From NCBI RefSeq assembly GCF_001467525.1, contig NZ_LNXS01000053.1:15045-79044 (forward strand): a stretch of DNA of 64,000 bases, read 5' to 3'. The DNA comes from Legionella anisa (GTDB taxonomy: Bacteria; Pseudomonadota; Gammaproteobacteria; Legionellales; Legionellaceae). This document shows, piece by piece, positions 54,556-63,933 of this stretch (position 1 is its first letter; the number at the start of each line of letters is the position of its first letter). Under the pieces are notes generated by a model. That model ran no database searches. It was given only the letters and a program-made list of their open reading frames with translations, and was not told the origin of the DNA. The position numbers were made by a program, and so were the translations under genes.

Positions 54556-55401
54556 ATGTATTTTACACTCATTATGATTATTATAGGGATTTTTTTCCTT
54601 TTAGGAGGAGCCATCGTGGTTTGGCCGCTTATCAAAAAAGCATCGTATTATCATTACCAATGGATAGCCAATCTTGTGCTTATTTGTTTTTTTATAGGCA
54701 GTTTTCTTTTTGCCATTGTCTACACCCTTTTGATTAATGAGTTTTTTACGAATTATTTTTACGCCACCCTTTTTTTATTAGGGGGTTTTTATGTGTTTTG
54801 GATGAGTTATTTGAGTTCAAAAACGATTGAAAAAATCAAAACCATGGATAATTTGAAGTTAGAATATGAAAAAATTCGTTATAATGCAGAACACGATAAA
54901 CTCACCGGATGCTTCAATCGTCATTATTTAATGGAAATTTTGGACAATCGCTTTAGAAAAATCAAATTAAACACTGGACAGTTAACGGTCATGTTTGTTG
55001 ATTTAGATGGGTTTAAGAAAATCAATGATGAATATGGCCATGATTTCGGGGACCAAATCTTACAGCGCTTTGGTCAATTATTAAAACAACAACTTCGAGA
55101 AGAAGACATCATTGCCCGCTATGGTGGCGATGAATTTGTGGTATTGGTTGAAAACATCCCCTTAACTAAAGCCAAGTCTATCGGACAGAAAATCATTCAA
55201 ACGACTTCTCGGATTACCAAAGAAAAACTCCCTAATCATTCATCACTTGGTTGTTCTGTGGGCATCACCCAATTAACCAAGAACTCGTTATCCATCAATA
55301 GCGTGCTAAAAAAAGCGGACGACGCCTGCTACAAGGCTAAAAAAAATCATGGCAATACCATTTGGGTCGATGACAACATGACCTCTTCATTTCTTGACTG
55401 A
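54556..55401 (+). CDS. membrane-bound diguanylate cyclase (GGDEF)
   Basis: The 281-residue protein has three predicted membrane helices in the first 90 residues, a short linker helix, then a GGDEF domain: DKLTGCFNRHYLM, MFVDLDGFKKINDEYGHDFGD, ARYGGDEFVVL with GGDEF at 190-194. REED at 181-184 is an RxxD inhibitory site, so product inhibition is likely. It makes cyclic di-GMP from two GTP. No sensor domain other than the membrane part is seen. It is divergent from the exporter operon. Confidence 0.95.
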   Translation: MYFTLIMIIIGIFFLLGGAIVVWPLIKKASYYHYQWIANLVLICFFIGSFLFAIVYTLLINEFFTNYFYATLFLLGGFYVFWMSYLSSKTIEKIKTMDNLKLEYEKIRYNAEHDKLTGCFNRHYLMEILDNRFRKIKLNTGQLTVMFVDLDGFKKINDEYGHDFGDQILQRFGQLLKQQLREEDIIARYGGDEFVVLVENIPLTKAKSIGQKIIQTTSRITKEKLPNHSSLGCSVGITQLTKNSLSINSVLKKADDACYKAKKNHGNTIWVDDNMTSSFLD

Positions 55402-55443
55402 TAACCCATGACAAATAACATTGATTAATAATCAAGTAGAAAT

Positions 55444-56394
55444 TTAAAAAAGAAAATATCCTCCTACAGCGAAGATGAGATATAAAAAAACCAAGACGCC
55501 GCCCATCCATCGTGATATCCGCTGTGTTAACATAAAAAGAGAGATTATGACCATGGTGAACAAGCAAAAAGGCAGATAGAAAATTAATGTTTGCTGATTG
55601 ACCTTCACGGGTTTTATCATGGCAATAATACCTGCATTAAATAAAAAAAATGCAAAAATTGAACCGACCACATTACCAAAACTAATTTCCGCTCTTCCTT
55701 TAAGTGCTGCAGGCAATTCCCTGGCTATTTCCTCAATACTGACTAAAAAAGCAAGAATAATCATTCCGAAAAAGGTGCCGGAAAGTCCAAAATATCGAAT
55801 CATGGTTTTAGATGCCATAACGATGAGCTCACTCCCCACAAGAATGGCTACTAGAGAGAAGAGAAGTAATCCTAAAGATTTCCACCGTTCTTCTTTTTTG
55901 ACCGAGTCTATGGTTTCAGAAAGTTCATGAGATGGCTTGATGTCATACCCTTTTTTATGGAGCCATAAGAGGTAAAAGACTGAAAGGATAAAGCTTACAA
56001 ATAAAATCAAGCCATCGATTCTCGAAAGTTCCCCATCTAATGCGAATAGCCCCCATAGAAGAATAGCTAGGTTAGGTAAAATAAGAATACGTTTTGGTGT
56101 TTGCTTAAATGTCATCGGTGCAATTAATGCGGTGATGCCAAAGGCTAGTGCAATCGCGACCATGGTGGCACCGATGATTGAACCTAAGGCAATGCCTGCC
56201 ATTTCGTTAAACGCACCGACGGCTCCAATGGCTAAGTTTTCTGGGTCGAAACCAATAAAAACAACGCTGATGAAAAAAGTAGAAACTCCAAAACTGGCCG
56301 AAGTTCCCACGGCTCCTTTCACCAGTTTCTCAGCAAAACAAATCACCAATAGAAGTCCTATGATAAAGAGCCCTATGGCCAGAAAAATATTCAA
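55444..56394 (-). CDS. CaCA-family cation/calcium antiporter
   Basis: The 316-residue protein starts at a TTG with TGGAG seven bases upstream. It has about ten membrane helices and two inverted repeats with the alpha motifs: FIGFDPENLAIGAVGAF...GIALGSIIGA in the first half and FLVSIEEIARELPAALKG...SFGNVVGSIFAF in the second. These are Na+/Ca2+ exchanger-type signatures. The likely role is Ca2+ or Na+ efflux against protons. It faces the GGDEF gene, with 42 bases between. Confidence 0.9.
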   Translation of the reverse strand: MNIFLAIGLFIIGLLLVICFAEKLVKGAVGTSASFGVSTFFISVVFIGFDPENLAIGAVGAFNEMAGIALGSIIGATMVAIALAFGITALIAPMTFKQTPKRILILPNLAILLWGLFALDGELSRIDGLILFVSFILSVFYLLWLHKKGYDIKPSHELSETIDSVKKEERWKSLGLLLFSLVAILVGSELIVMASKTMIRYFGLSGTFFGMIILAFLVSIEEIARELPAALKGRAEISFGNVVGSIFAFFLFNAGIIAMIKPVKVNQQTLIFYLPFCLFTMVIISLFMLTQRISRWMGGVLVFLYLIFAVGGYFLF

Positions 56395-56967
56395 TTTGTT
56401 GCTCCAGCAATGGAATTAGGTGTTGCCTTTTCGAGAAAATAAAGAGTTAATTCTTGTTCTATCACTGCAACTTGTGAATAAATTCTCTAATCGCAGCCAC
56501 CTTGCATCATAGCTTACTTAATCCAAATAAATAAAGCTTTGCGGAGAAAGAAGAAGCCATCCGCTCTAATTCACTAATTGAGATAATATTTTAAGCGCTT
56601 ATCCTCTATCGCTTGATTTTAATTTATGTTAGCATGCTAATTATTAGTTTGTTAATTGGTTTTTGGAAATGAGGCGCTTCACTCTGTTAGTGCATGAAAT
56701 TAGCCTTGGTTGGCTCTATTTGCTCGATACAATCTCAAAACAGTTGAATTTTGGTCAGGCCCATCGAGCCTGGCTATTCCCCTTCTTAAGGGTAAAAAAT
56801 CCATTGCTCCTTACGCAGCATCCTACCCTCTTTGAGACGTCAATTAAGCGACTCAGAGTAGGGCAGGTCATGAATAAATCGTACTTAAAACCTGCTGGGG
56901 CAACATCCCTTGATTGTAAGAGAATCCCTATCCACCCTGTGTCCTCCAGATTGAAATGGAGAAGCAT
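56395..56967. promoter_or_regulatory. efflux-operon control region with MarR-type palindrome
   Basis: This 573-base gap lies before the efflux outer-membrane factor. TTAGCATGCTAA at 56629-56640 is a perfect 12-base palindrome, with a second imperfect copy TTAGTTTGTTAA at 56644-56655. Such AT-rich palindromes are typical MarR operators and a MarR gene is in the same gene set. Downstream, a 100-codon frame (from 56669) runs into the next gene without recognisable features. Confidence 0.55.
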
Positions 56968-58395
56968 ATGAAATCCGCTTACCACAAGTTGATTGGGTTA
57001 ACAGGGGCAATGGCTTTATGCTCATGCACTGTTGGGCCTGATTTTGTAAGACCCTCACCATTAAGAAACCAAGCCTACACCTCTAAATCAACATATCAAT
57101 TGGGCAATCAACACGTAGCACTGAAGAATAAAACGTCACGAACCTGGTGGAAAGAATTTCATTCCCCAGCGCTCAATCACCTGATGGAGCAAGGCATCCA
57201 GCATAATTATTCTCTGGCGGCCATGCGAGAATCCTTGGCACAAGCCAAAGAGTTGGTTGCGGCCTCCCAAGGCCAGTTATGGCCTCAAGCCGGGCTCAAT
57301 GCGACCGTCGGAAGGCAACAATATGGTCCTGCCACATTTGGACCCGTTAATCTCCGAATTGAACCCTTTTCCTATTATCAAATAGGTCCTAATGCTTCTT
57401 ATACGCTCGATGTCTTTGGTGGAACACGTCGCACCATTGAAAAGCAAAAGGCATTAGCTTTATATCAACAACATGAGCTGGATGCCGCATTTTTGACATT
57501 AACCGGTAACATCGCCACAACGTCTTTAACCCTTGCGACAATAAAAGCACGCATCGATGTACTTAAGGACATTATCCAGGATGACAAGAAAAATCTACAG
57601 CTGATTCAAAAATCCTTTAGTGTGGGTTCGTCTTCTCGAAGTGATGTTTTAAGCGCGCAAAGCCAGTTAACCAATGATGAAACTTTATTGCCCTCTCTCT
57701 ATCAACAACTTCGTGTTGCACAAAACACACTCAATGTTCTTTTAGGTACACTGCCACCGCGTTCACAGAAGGATTTAGTTTTTCAGTTAAAAGACTTTAC
57801 TTTGCCTAAAAAACTGCCATTAGAACTGCCATCAACGCTTGCTCATAAAAGGCCGGATATCCTCGCTGCGGAAGCGAGTTTGCATGCAGCCAGTGCGGAT
57901 GTTGGAATCGCTACGGCACGTCTTTATCCCAACATCACCCTTTCTGCCACACTCTTACAGGAGGGAGTAATTCCCAGCGCTCTATCAAGTATTTCTCCTA
58001 ATGCATGGAGTCTTTTGAGTAATTTAACAACTCCTGTTTTTTCTGGAGGGACATTGCGTGCACAACGCCGAGCCTCCATCCATGCCTACCAATCGGTTTT
58101 GGCTCAATACCAACACATAGTACTTAAAGCATTTTATCAAGTGAGCGACCTGTTGTATGCCTTAAAACACGATGCAGAGGAACTTGCATTACAGAAAAAA
58201 GCGGTGCTGACCGCCAAAGAGTCTCTACGTGTGGCCAGATTGAGCTTTACTGCAGGCGTGGTTGGCGTTTTAGAAGTGCTTGATGCGGAACGATTGTATG
58301 CTCAATCGCGTTTGGGCTATGTCAATGCTCAAGCACAAAGGTATCAAGACACCATTCAACTGTATCTTGCTTTAGGTGGAGGGCTCTATCCTTAA
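56968..58395 (+). CDS. NodT-family efflux outer-membrane lipoprotein
   Basis: The ATG at 56968, six bases after GGAG, gives 475 residues with lipobox LCSC (Cys20) followed by TVGPDFVRP, the NodT hallmark. The two TolC-like repeats are visible (WWKEFHSPALNHLMEQGIQHN, then PLELPSTLAHKRPDILAAEASL; and LLSNLTTPVFSGGTLRAQ). It forms the outer-membrane tunnel for the EmrAB pump encoded downstream. Gap to marR 157 bases. Confidence 0.9.
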   Translation: MKSAYHKLIGLTGAMALCSCTVGPDFVRPSPLRNQAYTSKSTYQLGNQHVALKNKTSRTWWKEFHSPALNHLMEQGIQHNYSLAAMRESLAQAKELVAASQGQLWPQAGLNATVGRQQYGPATFGPVNLRIEPFSYYQIGPNASYTLDVFGGTRRTIEKQKALALYQQHELDAAFLTLTGNIATTSLTLATIKARIDVLKDIIQDDKKNLQLIQKSFSVGSSSRSDVLSAQSQLTNDETLLPSLYQQLRVAQNTLNVLLGTLPPRSQKDLVFQLKDFTLPKKLPLELPSTLAHKRPDILAAEASLHAASADVGIATARLYPNITLSATLLQEGVIPSALSSISPNAWSLLSNLTTPVFSGGTLRAQRRASIHAYQSVLAQYQHIVLKAFYQVSDLLYALKHDAEELALQKKAVLTAKESLRVARLSFTAGVVGVLEVLDAERLYAQSRLGYVNAQAQRYQDTIQLYLALGGGLYP

Positions 58396-58552
58396 ACCTC
58401 GTGCACCTTGTTTATTAGGAATCAATGAGGTGGATTAATGAACTAGCAAAAATAAGGAATGTGCAAAAAATGGGGGTCATTCGCTCTGTGAATGAATTGA
58501 AATACTTTTTCCTTTTTTAACTAAGTCAGAGAAAATTTTAGAATTAAATGAA

Positions 58553-59017
58553 ATGAGTTACAAATCATTAGTTAACAACGGGCTATACAATATGAACGCG
58601 TTCCCTATGGTATTATATGAAACCGCAGCCACTTGGCGAAATTTACTTGATAAACGCTTAAAACCATTAGGCCTTAGCCAGGCAAAATGGCGGGCATTGC
58701 TCCTTCTCTCCATGACGAAATACCCATTGACACAAATCCAACTTGCTAAAAAGCTAGGCATTGAGGCGCCGACTATTGTCGGTTTAATCGATCGCCTCAC
58801 TAAAGAAGGATGGGTGATTCGACAAGATGCAGACTACGATCGCCGCGTCAAAGTCATCTGCCTTACTGAAAAAGCCACATTGACTCTTGACCAGATACAA
58901 AATACCGCAGAGGAACTTTCTAAGGAATTACTTGCTCCTTTATCTGAAGCAGAATTAGAAGCATGTATTGCCACACTACAAAAAATTAAGAAAACCGCCG
59001 AGGAATCTTATGAATAA
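58553..59017 (+). CDS. MarR-family transcriptional regulator
   Basis: 154 residues from the ATG at 58553; an ATG at 58592 (141 residues) is an alternative, as neither has a strong ribosome site. It has the MarR winged-helix: LSQAKWRALLLLSM, LTQIQLAKKLGIEAPTIVGLIDRLTKEGWV, and the wing DADYDRRVKVICLTEKA. The helix layout is near SlyA/EmrR. It likely represses the efflux genes by binding the palindrome upstream of the outer-membrane factor and is released by ligands. It overlaps emrA by eight bases. Confidence 0.9.
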   Translation: MSYKSLVNNGLYNMNAFPMVLYETAATWRNLLDKRLKPLGLSQAKWRALLLLSMTKYPLTQIQLAKKLGIEAPTIVGLIDRLTKEGWVIRQDADYDRRVKVICLTEKATLTLDQIQNTAEELSKELLAPLSEAELEACIATLQKIKKTAEESYE

Positions 59018-59933
59018 CCCAACCCTTCTGAAGAAATCAATCCTGCACAAGTGGCGCAATAAAACGCATTCATGGAAACGTTTTCTAATCGTCTTAAGTC
59101 TCACATTAATCACCTTAGCCAGCATTTATTTCTGGACTCTTGCTCAACGGTATGTCAGTACAGAAGATGCCTATATTAATGGAAATGTAGTCCAAATTGC
59201 ATCCCGAGTAACCGGCCCGGTAAAACACCTCTATGTGGAGAACAATCAATTTGTTGAAAAAGGGCAACTGCTGTTTGAGTTAGACCGCACGCCTTTTGAA
59301 GTCGCAGTGGAACAAGCTGAGGCCCAATATCTCATTGATAAGACCAATCTGCAACATGCCGAAGCCACTTCCATTCGAACCCGAGAGTTAGTCAAAAGCG
59401 AAGTGATGTCTCGTCAAGCCGGAGATGATGTTAAAGCAAAACTTAAAAGCGCCAAAGCAGCTTTGAGACTTTCAGAAGCCAAACTCAAAGAAGCCAAATT
59501 GAGACTATCCTATGCCCGTGTGCTCGCTCCAACAAGTGGTTGGGTGAGCAACCTGTCTCTCAGGGTGGGCAATGTCGTTTCAGAAAACCAGCCCCTGTTT
59601 GCGATGATTGATGACACCACCTTTTGGGTGGATGCTAATTTTAAAGAAACAGAACTGGAACACATCCAACCAAATCAACGAGCAACCATTAAAATCGACA
59701 TGTATCCCCATAAACAATTCATTGGGGTGGTCAACAGCATTAGCGGTGGAAGCGGCACGGCGTTTTCATTAATGCCACCACAAAATGCCACTGGAAACTG
59801 GGTCAAAGTAACACAACGCGTCCCTGTCCGCGTGCAAATCATCAAACCGGACTCCCAATATCCTTTGCGCCTGGGCACTTCAGCCAAGGTATCCATCGAT
59901 TTACAGTCCAAGCAAGTGAGTAAAACCTCATGA
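59010..59933 (+). CDS. emrA: EmrA-like membrane fusion protein
   Basis: Start at the ATG at 59010 after GAGGA, 307 residues. One N-terminal membrane helix (FLIVLSLTLITLASIYFW), then YVSTEDAYINGNVVQIASRVTG-type EmrA start, a short coiled-coil (about 105-175) and the C-terminal lipoyl and barrel parts (VLAPTSGWVSNLSLRVGN, TFWVDANFKETEL). It joins the MFS pump to the outer-membrane factor. Slightly shorter than E. coli EmrA (390). Confidence 0.9.
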   Translation: MNNPTLLKKSILHKWRNKTHSWKRFLIVLSLTLITLASIYFWTLAQRYVSTEDAYINGNVVQIASRVTGPVKHLYVENNQFVEKGQLLFELDRTPFEVAVEQAEAQYLIDKTNLQHAEATSIRTRELVKSEVMSRQAGDDVKAKLKSAKAALRLSEAKLKEAKLRLSYARVLAPTSGWVSNLSLRVGNVVSENQPLFAMIDDTTFWVDANFKETELEHIQPNQRATIKIDMYPHKQFIGVVNSISGGSGTAFSLMPPQNATGNWVKVTQRVPVRVQIIKPDSQYPLRLGTSAKVSIDLQSKQVSKTS

Positions 59934-61459
59934 ATAATCCTTCGGACTCTTTATCCGCCTCACAACGCTGGATAATTACCGTAGCCATCATGGCAGCTAC
60001 CCTGATGCAAGTATTGGACACGACCATAGTTAATGTCGCACTGCCTCATATGCAGGGTTCATTAGGCGCAAGCCCCGATGAAATAACCTGGACCTTAACC
60101 AGTTATTTAGTAGCTTCTGCCATTTTCATGCCTTTAACCGGTTATTTTACAGATAGGTTTGGCCGAAAAGCCTACCTTCTTTTATCAATTATAGGGTTTA
60201 CCCTTACCTCCGCTTTGTGTGGTGCAGCAACCTCTATCGTACAAATGGTGGTATTTAGATTGCTTCAAGGCATTTTTGGTGCTGGGTTGGTTCCTTTATC
60301 CCAAGCCATTTTGACTGACATTTTTCCAGATAATGAACGCGGTAAAGCCATGGCCATTTGGGGTATGGGCGTCATGGTAGGCCCTATCTTAGGTCCGTCG
60401 CTGGGTGGGTATCTTACTGACATTGCCAGTTGGCGATGGACATTTTATGTCAATATTCCATTTGGGATTGCGGCAACACTGATGGTATTCCATTTTGTTC
60501 CGGATACTCTTAAAAAGGAACGCAAGATGGATTGGATTGGCATGATACTCATTGCGTTGGCAGTAGGCTCCATTCAATATGTTCTTGATCGCGGCAATCA
60601 AATGGATTGGTTTGCCGCCTTGGATATTCGCACTGCCACATTTTTAGGTCTCATCAGTTTATGTGGATTCATAGCGTACAGCATCAAAAACAAATCCAAT
60701 GCCCTCTTTGACCTTTCTATTTTTCAAGATCGTAATTTTGTTCTTTCCAGTCTATTACTGGCCATCTTGGGATTGGGTATGTATGGAACAATGGTTATCC
60801 AACCCCAAATGCTACAAGGTTTACTGAATTATCCCGTTTTAATCGCAGGATTAATCATGGCGCCCCGCGGGATTGCCAGTATGTTCAGCATGATGATTGT
60901 TGGTAAATTAATTAATCAAGTTCAACCTCGCTGGTTAATTTCGATAGGAGTGTTACTCAGTGCTTCCGGGATTTATATCACGACTCATTACTCCCAAGAG
61001 GTTAGTCTAGCCTGGCTCATTTGGCCATTAATACTCCAAGGATTTGGATTGGGCTTGATTTTCGTTCCATTATCCTCTGTAGCATTTTCAACCTTACCGG
61101 TTTCTTCTCGTGCCGAAGCGGCTGGACTGTACAGCCTATTACGTACCATAGGCTCTTCTGTAGGGATTTCCATTACTATCACCTTCTTAAGTCGCCACAC
61201 TCAAATGGCCTGGAATCAAATCGCAGGCTCAATTCAACCCTACAATCCAGCATTAATGGAATACCTACGCCCCTGGCATCTTAAAGCCACGGATCCACAA
61301 GCCGCTGCCTTATTATTGAATGAGCTAGGTAAACAATCGCTAATGCTCTCTTATATCAATACATTCGCGTTTATCATGTGGAGTTTTCTGATTATGTTAC
61401 CTTTTGTATTATTGTTGAAACAAAATAATTCGCCAGCTACCTCTATTGTCAGCGAGTGA
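59930..61459 (+). CDS. emrB: EmrB-like MFS multidrug exporter (DHA2, 14 helices)
   Basis: The 509-residue protein overlaps emrA (ATGA) and has about 14 membrane helices. LDTTIVNVALPHM is the DHA2 motif D1, GYFTDRFGRKAYLL is motif A, and GMGVMVGPILGPSLGGYL is motif C, the antiporter signature. It pumps hydrophobic drugs or uncouplers out, driven by protons, through EmrA and the NodT-type channel. Confidence 0.95.
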   Translation: MNNPSDSLSASQRWIITVAIMAATLMQVLDTTIVNVALPHMQGSLGASPDEITWTLTSYLVASAIFMPLTGYFTDRFGRKAYLLLSIIGFTLTSALCGAATSIVQMVVFRLLQGIFGAGLVPLSQAILTDIFPDNERGKAMAIWGMGVMVGPILGPSLGGYLTDIASWRWTFYVNIPFGIAATLMVFHFVPDTLKKERKMDWIGMILIALAVGSIQYVLDRGNQMDWFAALDIRTATFLGLISLCGFIAYSIKNKSNALFDLSIFQDRNFVLSSLLLAILGLGMYGTMVIQPQMLQGLLNYPVLIAGLIMAPRGIASMFSMMIVGKLINQVQPRWLISIGVLLSASGIYITTHYSQEVSLAWLIWPLILQGFGLGLIFVPLSSVAFSTLPVSSRAEAAGLYSLLRTIGSSVGISITITFLSRHTQMAWNQIAGSIQPYNPALMEYLRPWHLKATDPQAAALLLNELGKQSLMLSYINTFAFIMWSFLIMLPFVLLLKQNNSPATSIVSE

Positions 61460-61541
61460 GGCGGCTCATTTCTCTTTCGTTGATTGTGAGCAAACAAAAT
61501 GGCTTTGAAAAGCGGAATTGGATACATATTTTTATAGTCCA

Positions 61542-62708
61542 TTACCTATGGTTCTCTAATAAAAGAGTAATGGTCATTGTTTGGTTATGTAATTCACAAT
61601 TGCCAACGGTCAATGGTGACAATTCACCATAAGAGTAAAAGCCAATTTGAGTTGATCCCTTGGGCATTGATTGCAATGTAGTTTCTGTTTCTTCCTCAGT
61701 GCGCTCACCTAATAGTAGTCTTCTGCCAACACAACTAATATCAATTGCCAAAACGGGCTCTTCTTTTAAGTCCCTATTTTCAAAAAGAAGATTATTAGCG
61801 CTTTCACTTGCATCATTCGCACTTTCAATGAGTCTATCAAAATTGGCACGCATTAATCGAGCATGGTATCCTTGAGGTACGTCTCCAGCAAAAACTAAGG
61901 ATTGGCTGTTTTCATCAATACCCAAAATAGTGCGTACAATATACTGAGAATCTGGATCAAAATAATTACGGATAGCAAGTGGGTAAAGCAAACCAGAAGC
62001 CGGTAATTCAGAAGCCCTCTCACCAAGATAAGCTTTATAGAGTTTTAATGCCGGTTGATGGTCTAATTCATAAAGAATATTTCCTTTAGAGTGGGTAATG
62101 AATCTTTCTGGACCAAAAATATCCCAACCGCCTTGCGACCCATATCCTATGTGGATTTGCTCGCCATAAAACCCTATGGCTGCAATGCAGTGGTCAACGA
62201 TTTGTCCTTCATAGATAAGCCAGGTATTTTTAAAATCAGCACCGTCACCAGCAAGTCCTCCAGTAATAATGACTTCTTTAGCTGAGTGTTTGTTTAAGCC
62301 CTTGATTAATTCGGAACCATTAACATGTAAGCCGTCAGACAAAATAAAAATACCCTTGGGTTTCTGATGTTGATGCAATAATTTTGCCAATTGGGCACCG
62401 GCCTCGTAAGAATCTTCAGTTCTTTTTACTTCAGCCTTTGCGAGCTGTAGTTTTGTGGATTCAAATTGAACCACAGCAACGGAAATACTGTTATCAAAAA
62501 TATTAGGCCCCAAAATTTCCCCTGCGGTGGAACAACCTATGATTTTTGATTTTTTATAAGCTTGGGCTAATTGTTCAATTGGTTTTGCATTATTTCTAAA
62601 GTTTGGACTGGCAAAAACTAAAACGAATGTACTTTCGGAGTCCAGTTCAGGAAATTTCTGAATGCTCCATCCCAGATTTTGGATGTATTGAAAAGATTGA
62701 ATTTTCAT
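61542..62708 (-). CDS. FIST-domain sensory protein
   Basis: The 388-residue soluble protein has a FIST_N domain (STFVLVFASPNF, SKIIGCSTAGEI, FILSDGLHVNGSELIKGLN, GGLAGDGADF) and a FIST_C domain (ALKLYKAYLGERASELPASG, YPLAIR, GDVPQGYHARLMRANFDRLI, GVFSYGE-like GFYSYGELSP). FIST proteins are thought to bind small ligands such as amino acids in signal transduction. No kinase, GGDEF or methyl-accepting domain is attached. It lies downstream of emrB in the opposite direction. Confidence 0.9.
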   Translation of the reverse strand: MKIQSFQYIQNLGWSIQKFPELDSESTFVLVFASPNFRNNAKPIEQLAQAYKKSKIIGCSTAGEILGPNIFDNSISVAVVQFESTKLQLAKAEVKRTEDSYEAGAQLAKLLHQHQKPKGIFILSDGLHVNGSELIKGLNKHSAKEVIITGGLAGDGADFKNTWLIYEGQIVDHCIAAIGFYGEQIHIGYGSQGGWDIFGPERFITHSKGNILYELDHQPALKLYKAYLGERASELPASGLLYPLAIRNYFDPDSQYIVRTILGIDENSQSLVFAGDVPQGYHARLMRANFDRLIESANDASESANNLLFENRDLKEEPVLAIDISCVGRRLLLGERTEEETETTLQSMPKGSTQIGFYSYGELSPLTVGNCELHNQTMTITLLLENHR

Positions 62709-62971
62709 TATACTAATGTCATTTCAATTTAACTTTCGAATAATCAATTATAGCCCATTTTAAAATATATTAATAAAATGAGATATTCAAAATTAGATAT
62801 TCGAAAGACCCTTCGGTAACATTCACTTATGAGGCAATAGGCGAACCCCACTTGCAGGAATTGCGGGTTGCTGATTTGCTTAAGATGTAATCCAAACCAT
62901 CTATTTTTCCCAAAATTAATTCTTCTGTTAGATTAAAATAATAAGTCTGTACTTGATACCCACGTAGTTAA

Positions 62972-63418
62972 GAAAAACCAATCGACACACACAATGCAAA
63001 TGATAAAAAAACTTTCTATGACATCCAAATACCTGAATTTTTAAATTTAAAGTTTACGGCATATTGGTACAATGATACTTATTTAAAACAACACTTAAGA
63101 GAATACAATTCCAAAGGCGAACCAGTTATGTTTTTTAAAAGAAACAATGACACCGACTTGAAGGGAGTCATGATAGAAAATGCCTTTATAAAAGGAAATG
63201 AAAATTATTATCTTTTTCTTGGATTTGAAATCGATACTAAACTTACAAAAAAAGACACACCTTCAATTGTATTTCCAGGAGGATTTGAACATACCACAAT
63301 TAGCTTAGACCACAAACAAGATACATCTTTCTTGACGCTAACATACTCTACAAATGAAAACTATTATAATTTAATTAACGAAATAGGCACCGTAGACATT
63401 CAATATCCTCTTTTTTAA
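62972..63418 (+). pseudogene. start-less hypothetical gene remnant
   Basis: The frame is open from 62972 (after TAA at 62969-62971) and reads FYDIQIPEFLNLKFTAYWYND and EYNSKGEPVMFFKRNND without a start codon before the ATG at 63128. The protein-like part upstream of that ATG suggests a 5'-truncated gene of about 148 codons; otherwise a 96-residue protein starts at 63128. No family recognised. The spacer 62709-62971 has only a 30-codon frame (TYEAIGEPHLQELRVADLL) of unknown origin. Confidence 0.4.
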
Positions 63419-63648
63419 AGCAAATTATGTATAAAAAATGACGTAGTTTCATAGATTTGACCACGTCACCTATGATTTATTACCGCCATCTACAAATTAA
63501 CCCAATCTGCGCCAATGAATTGAAACATGCTTTACTAAAGTCCGTTGAATGCGCTGTAAAGGATATTTAATCTTTAATATACTCTGAATTCAGTTCATCT
63601 TCGTATATAATTCACGCCCTGTTATGACTCGGGTATATAACGATCACT

Positions 63649-63933
63649 ATGGACAGAATATTAACTATTTCTTTACTCATTTTTATTCACATTTCCACGG
63701 CATGTGCAGAATTAACCAAAAAATACATTAGTCATAATGTAGAAGATTTTAATAGCACAATAACTGCGACAATGAATCGAACAAACTTTGATGAATGTAA
63801 AAGTCTTGGAAGAGAGTTTGTTGCAGATTTTAATAAAGCACACAAAACATTTCTCGATGGTCAATACATCAAAGCAACTATTAATGTATTAAATATTGTA
63901 GAAAAGCAAATGAGTCATATGGATTTTCTTTAA
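63649..63933 (+). CDS. small exported hypothetical protein
   Basis: The 94-residue protein has a signal peptide (ILTISLLIFIHISTACA, cleavage near residue 20 before ELTKKY) and a short helical mature part (RTNFDECKSLGREFVADFNKAHKTF). No family or ribosome site is evident. The last 67 bases of the window hold no gene I can see. Confidence 0.5.
   Translation: MDRILTISLLIFIHISTACAELTKKYISHNVEDFNSTITATMNRTNFDECKSLGREFVADFNKAHKTFLDGQYIKATINVLNIVEKQMSHMDFL

Noticed and set aside
56663-56971. 102-codon plus-strand frame before the efflux outer-membrane factor
   Set aside because: It runs into the start of the next gene, has no recognisable domain or convincing ribosome site, and sits where regulatory DNA is expected.
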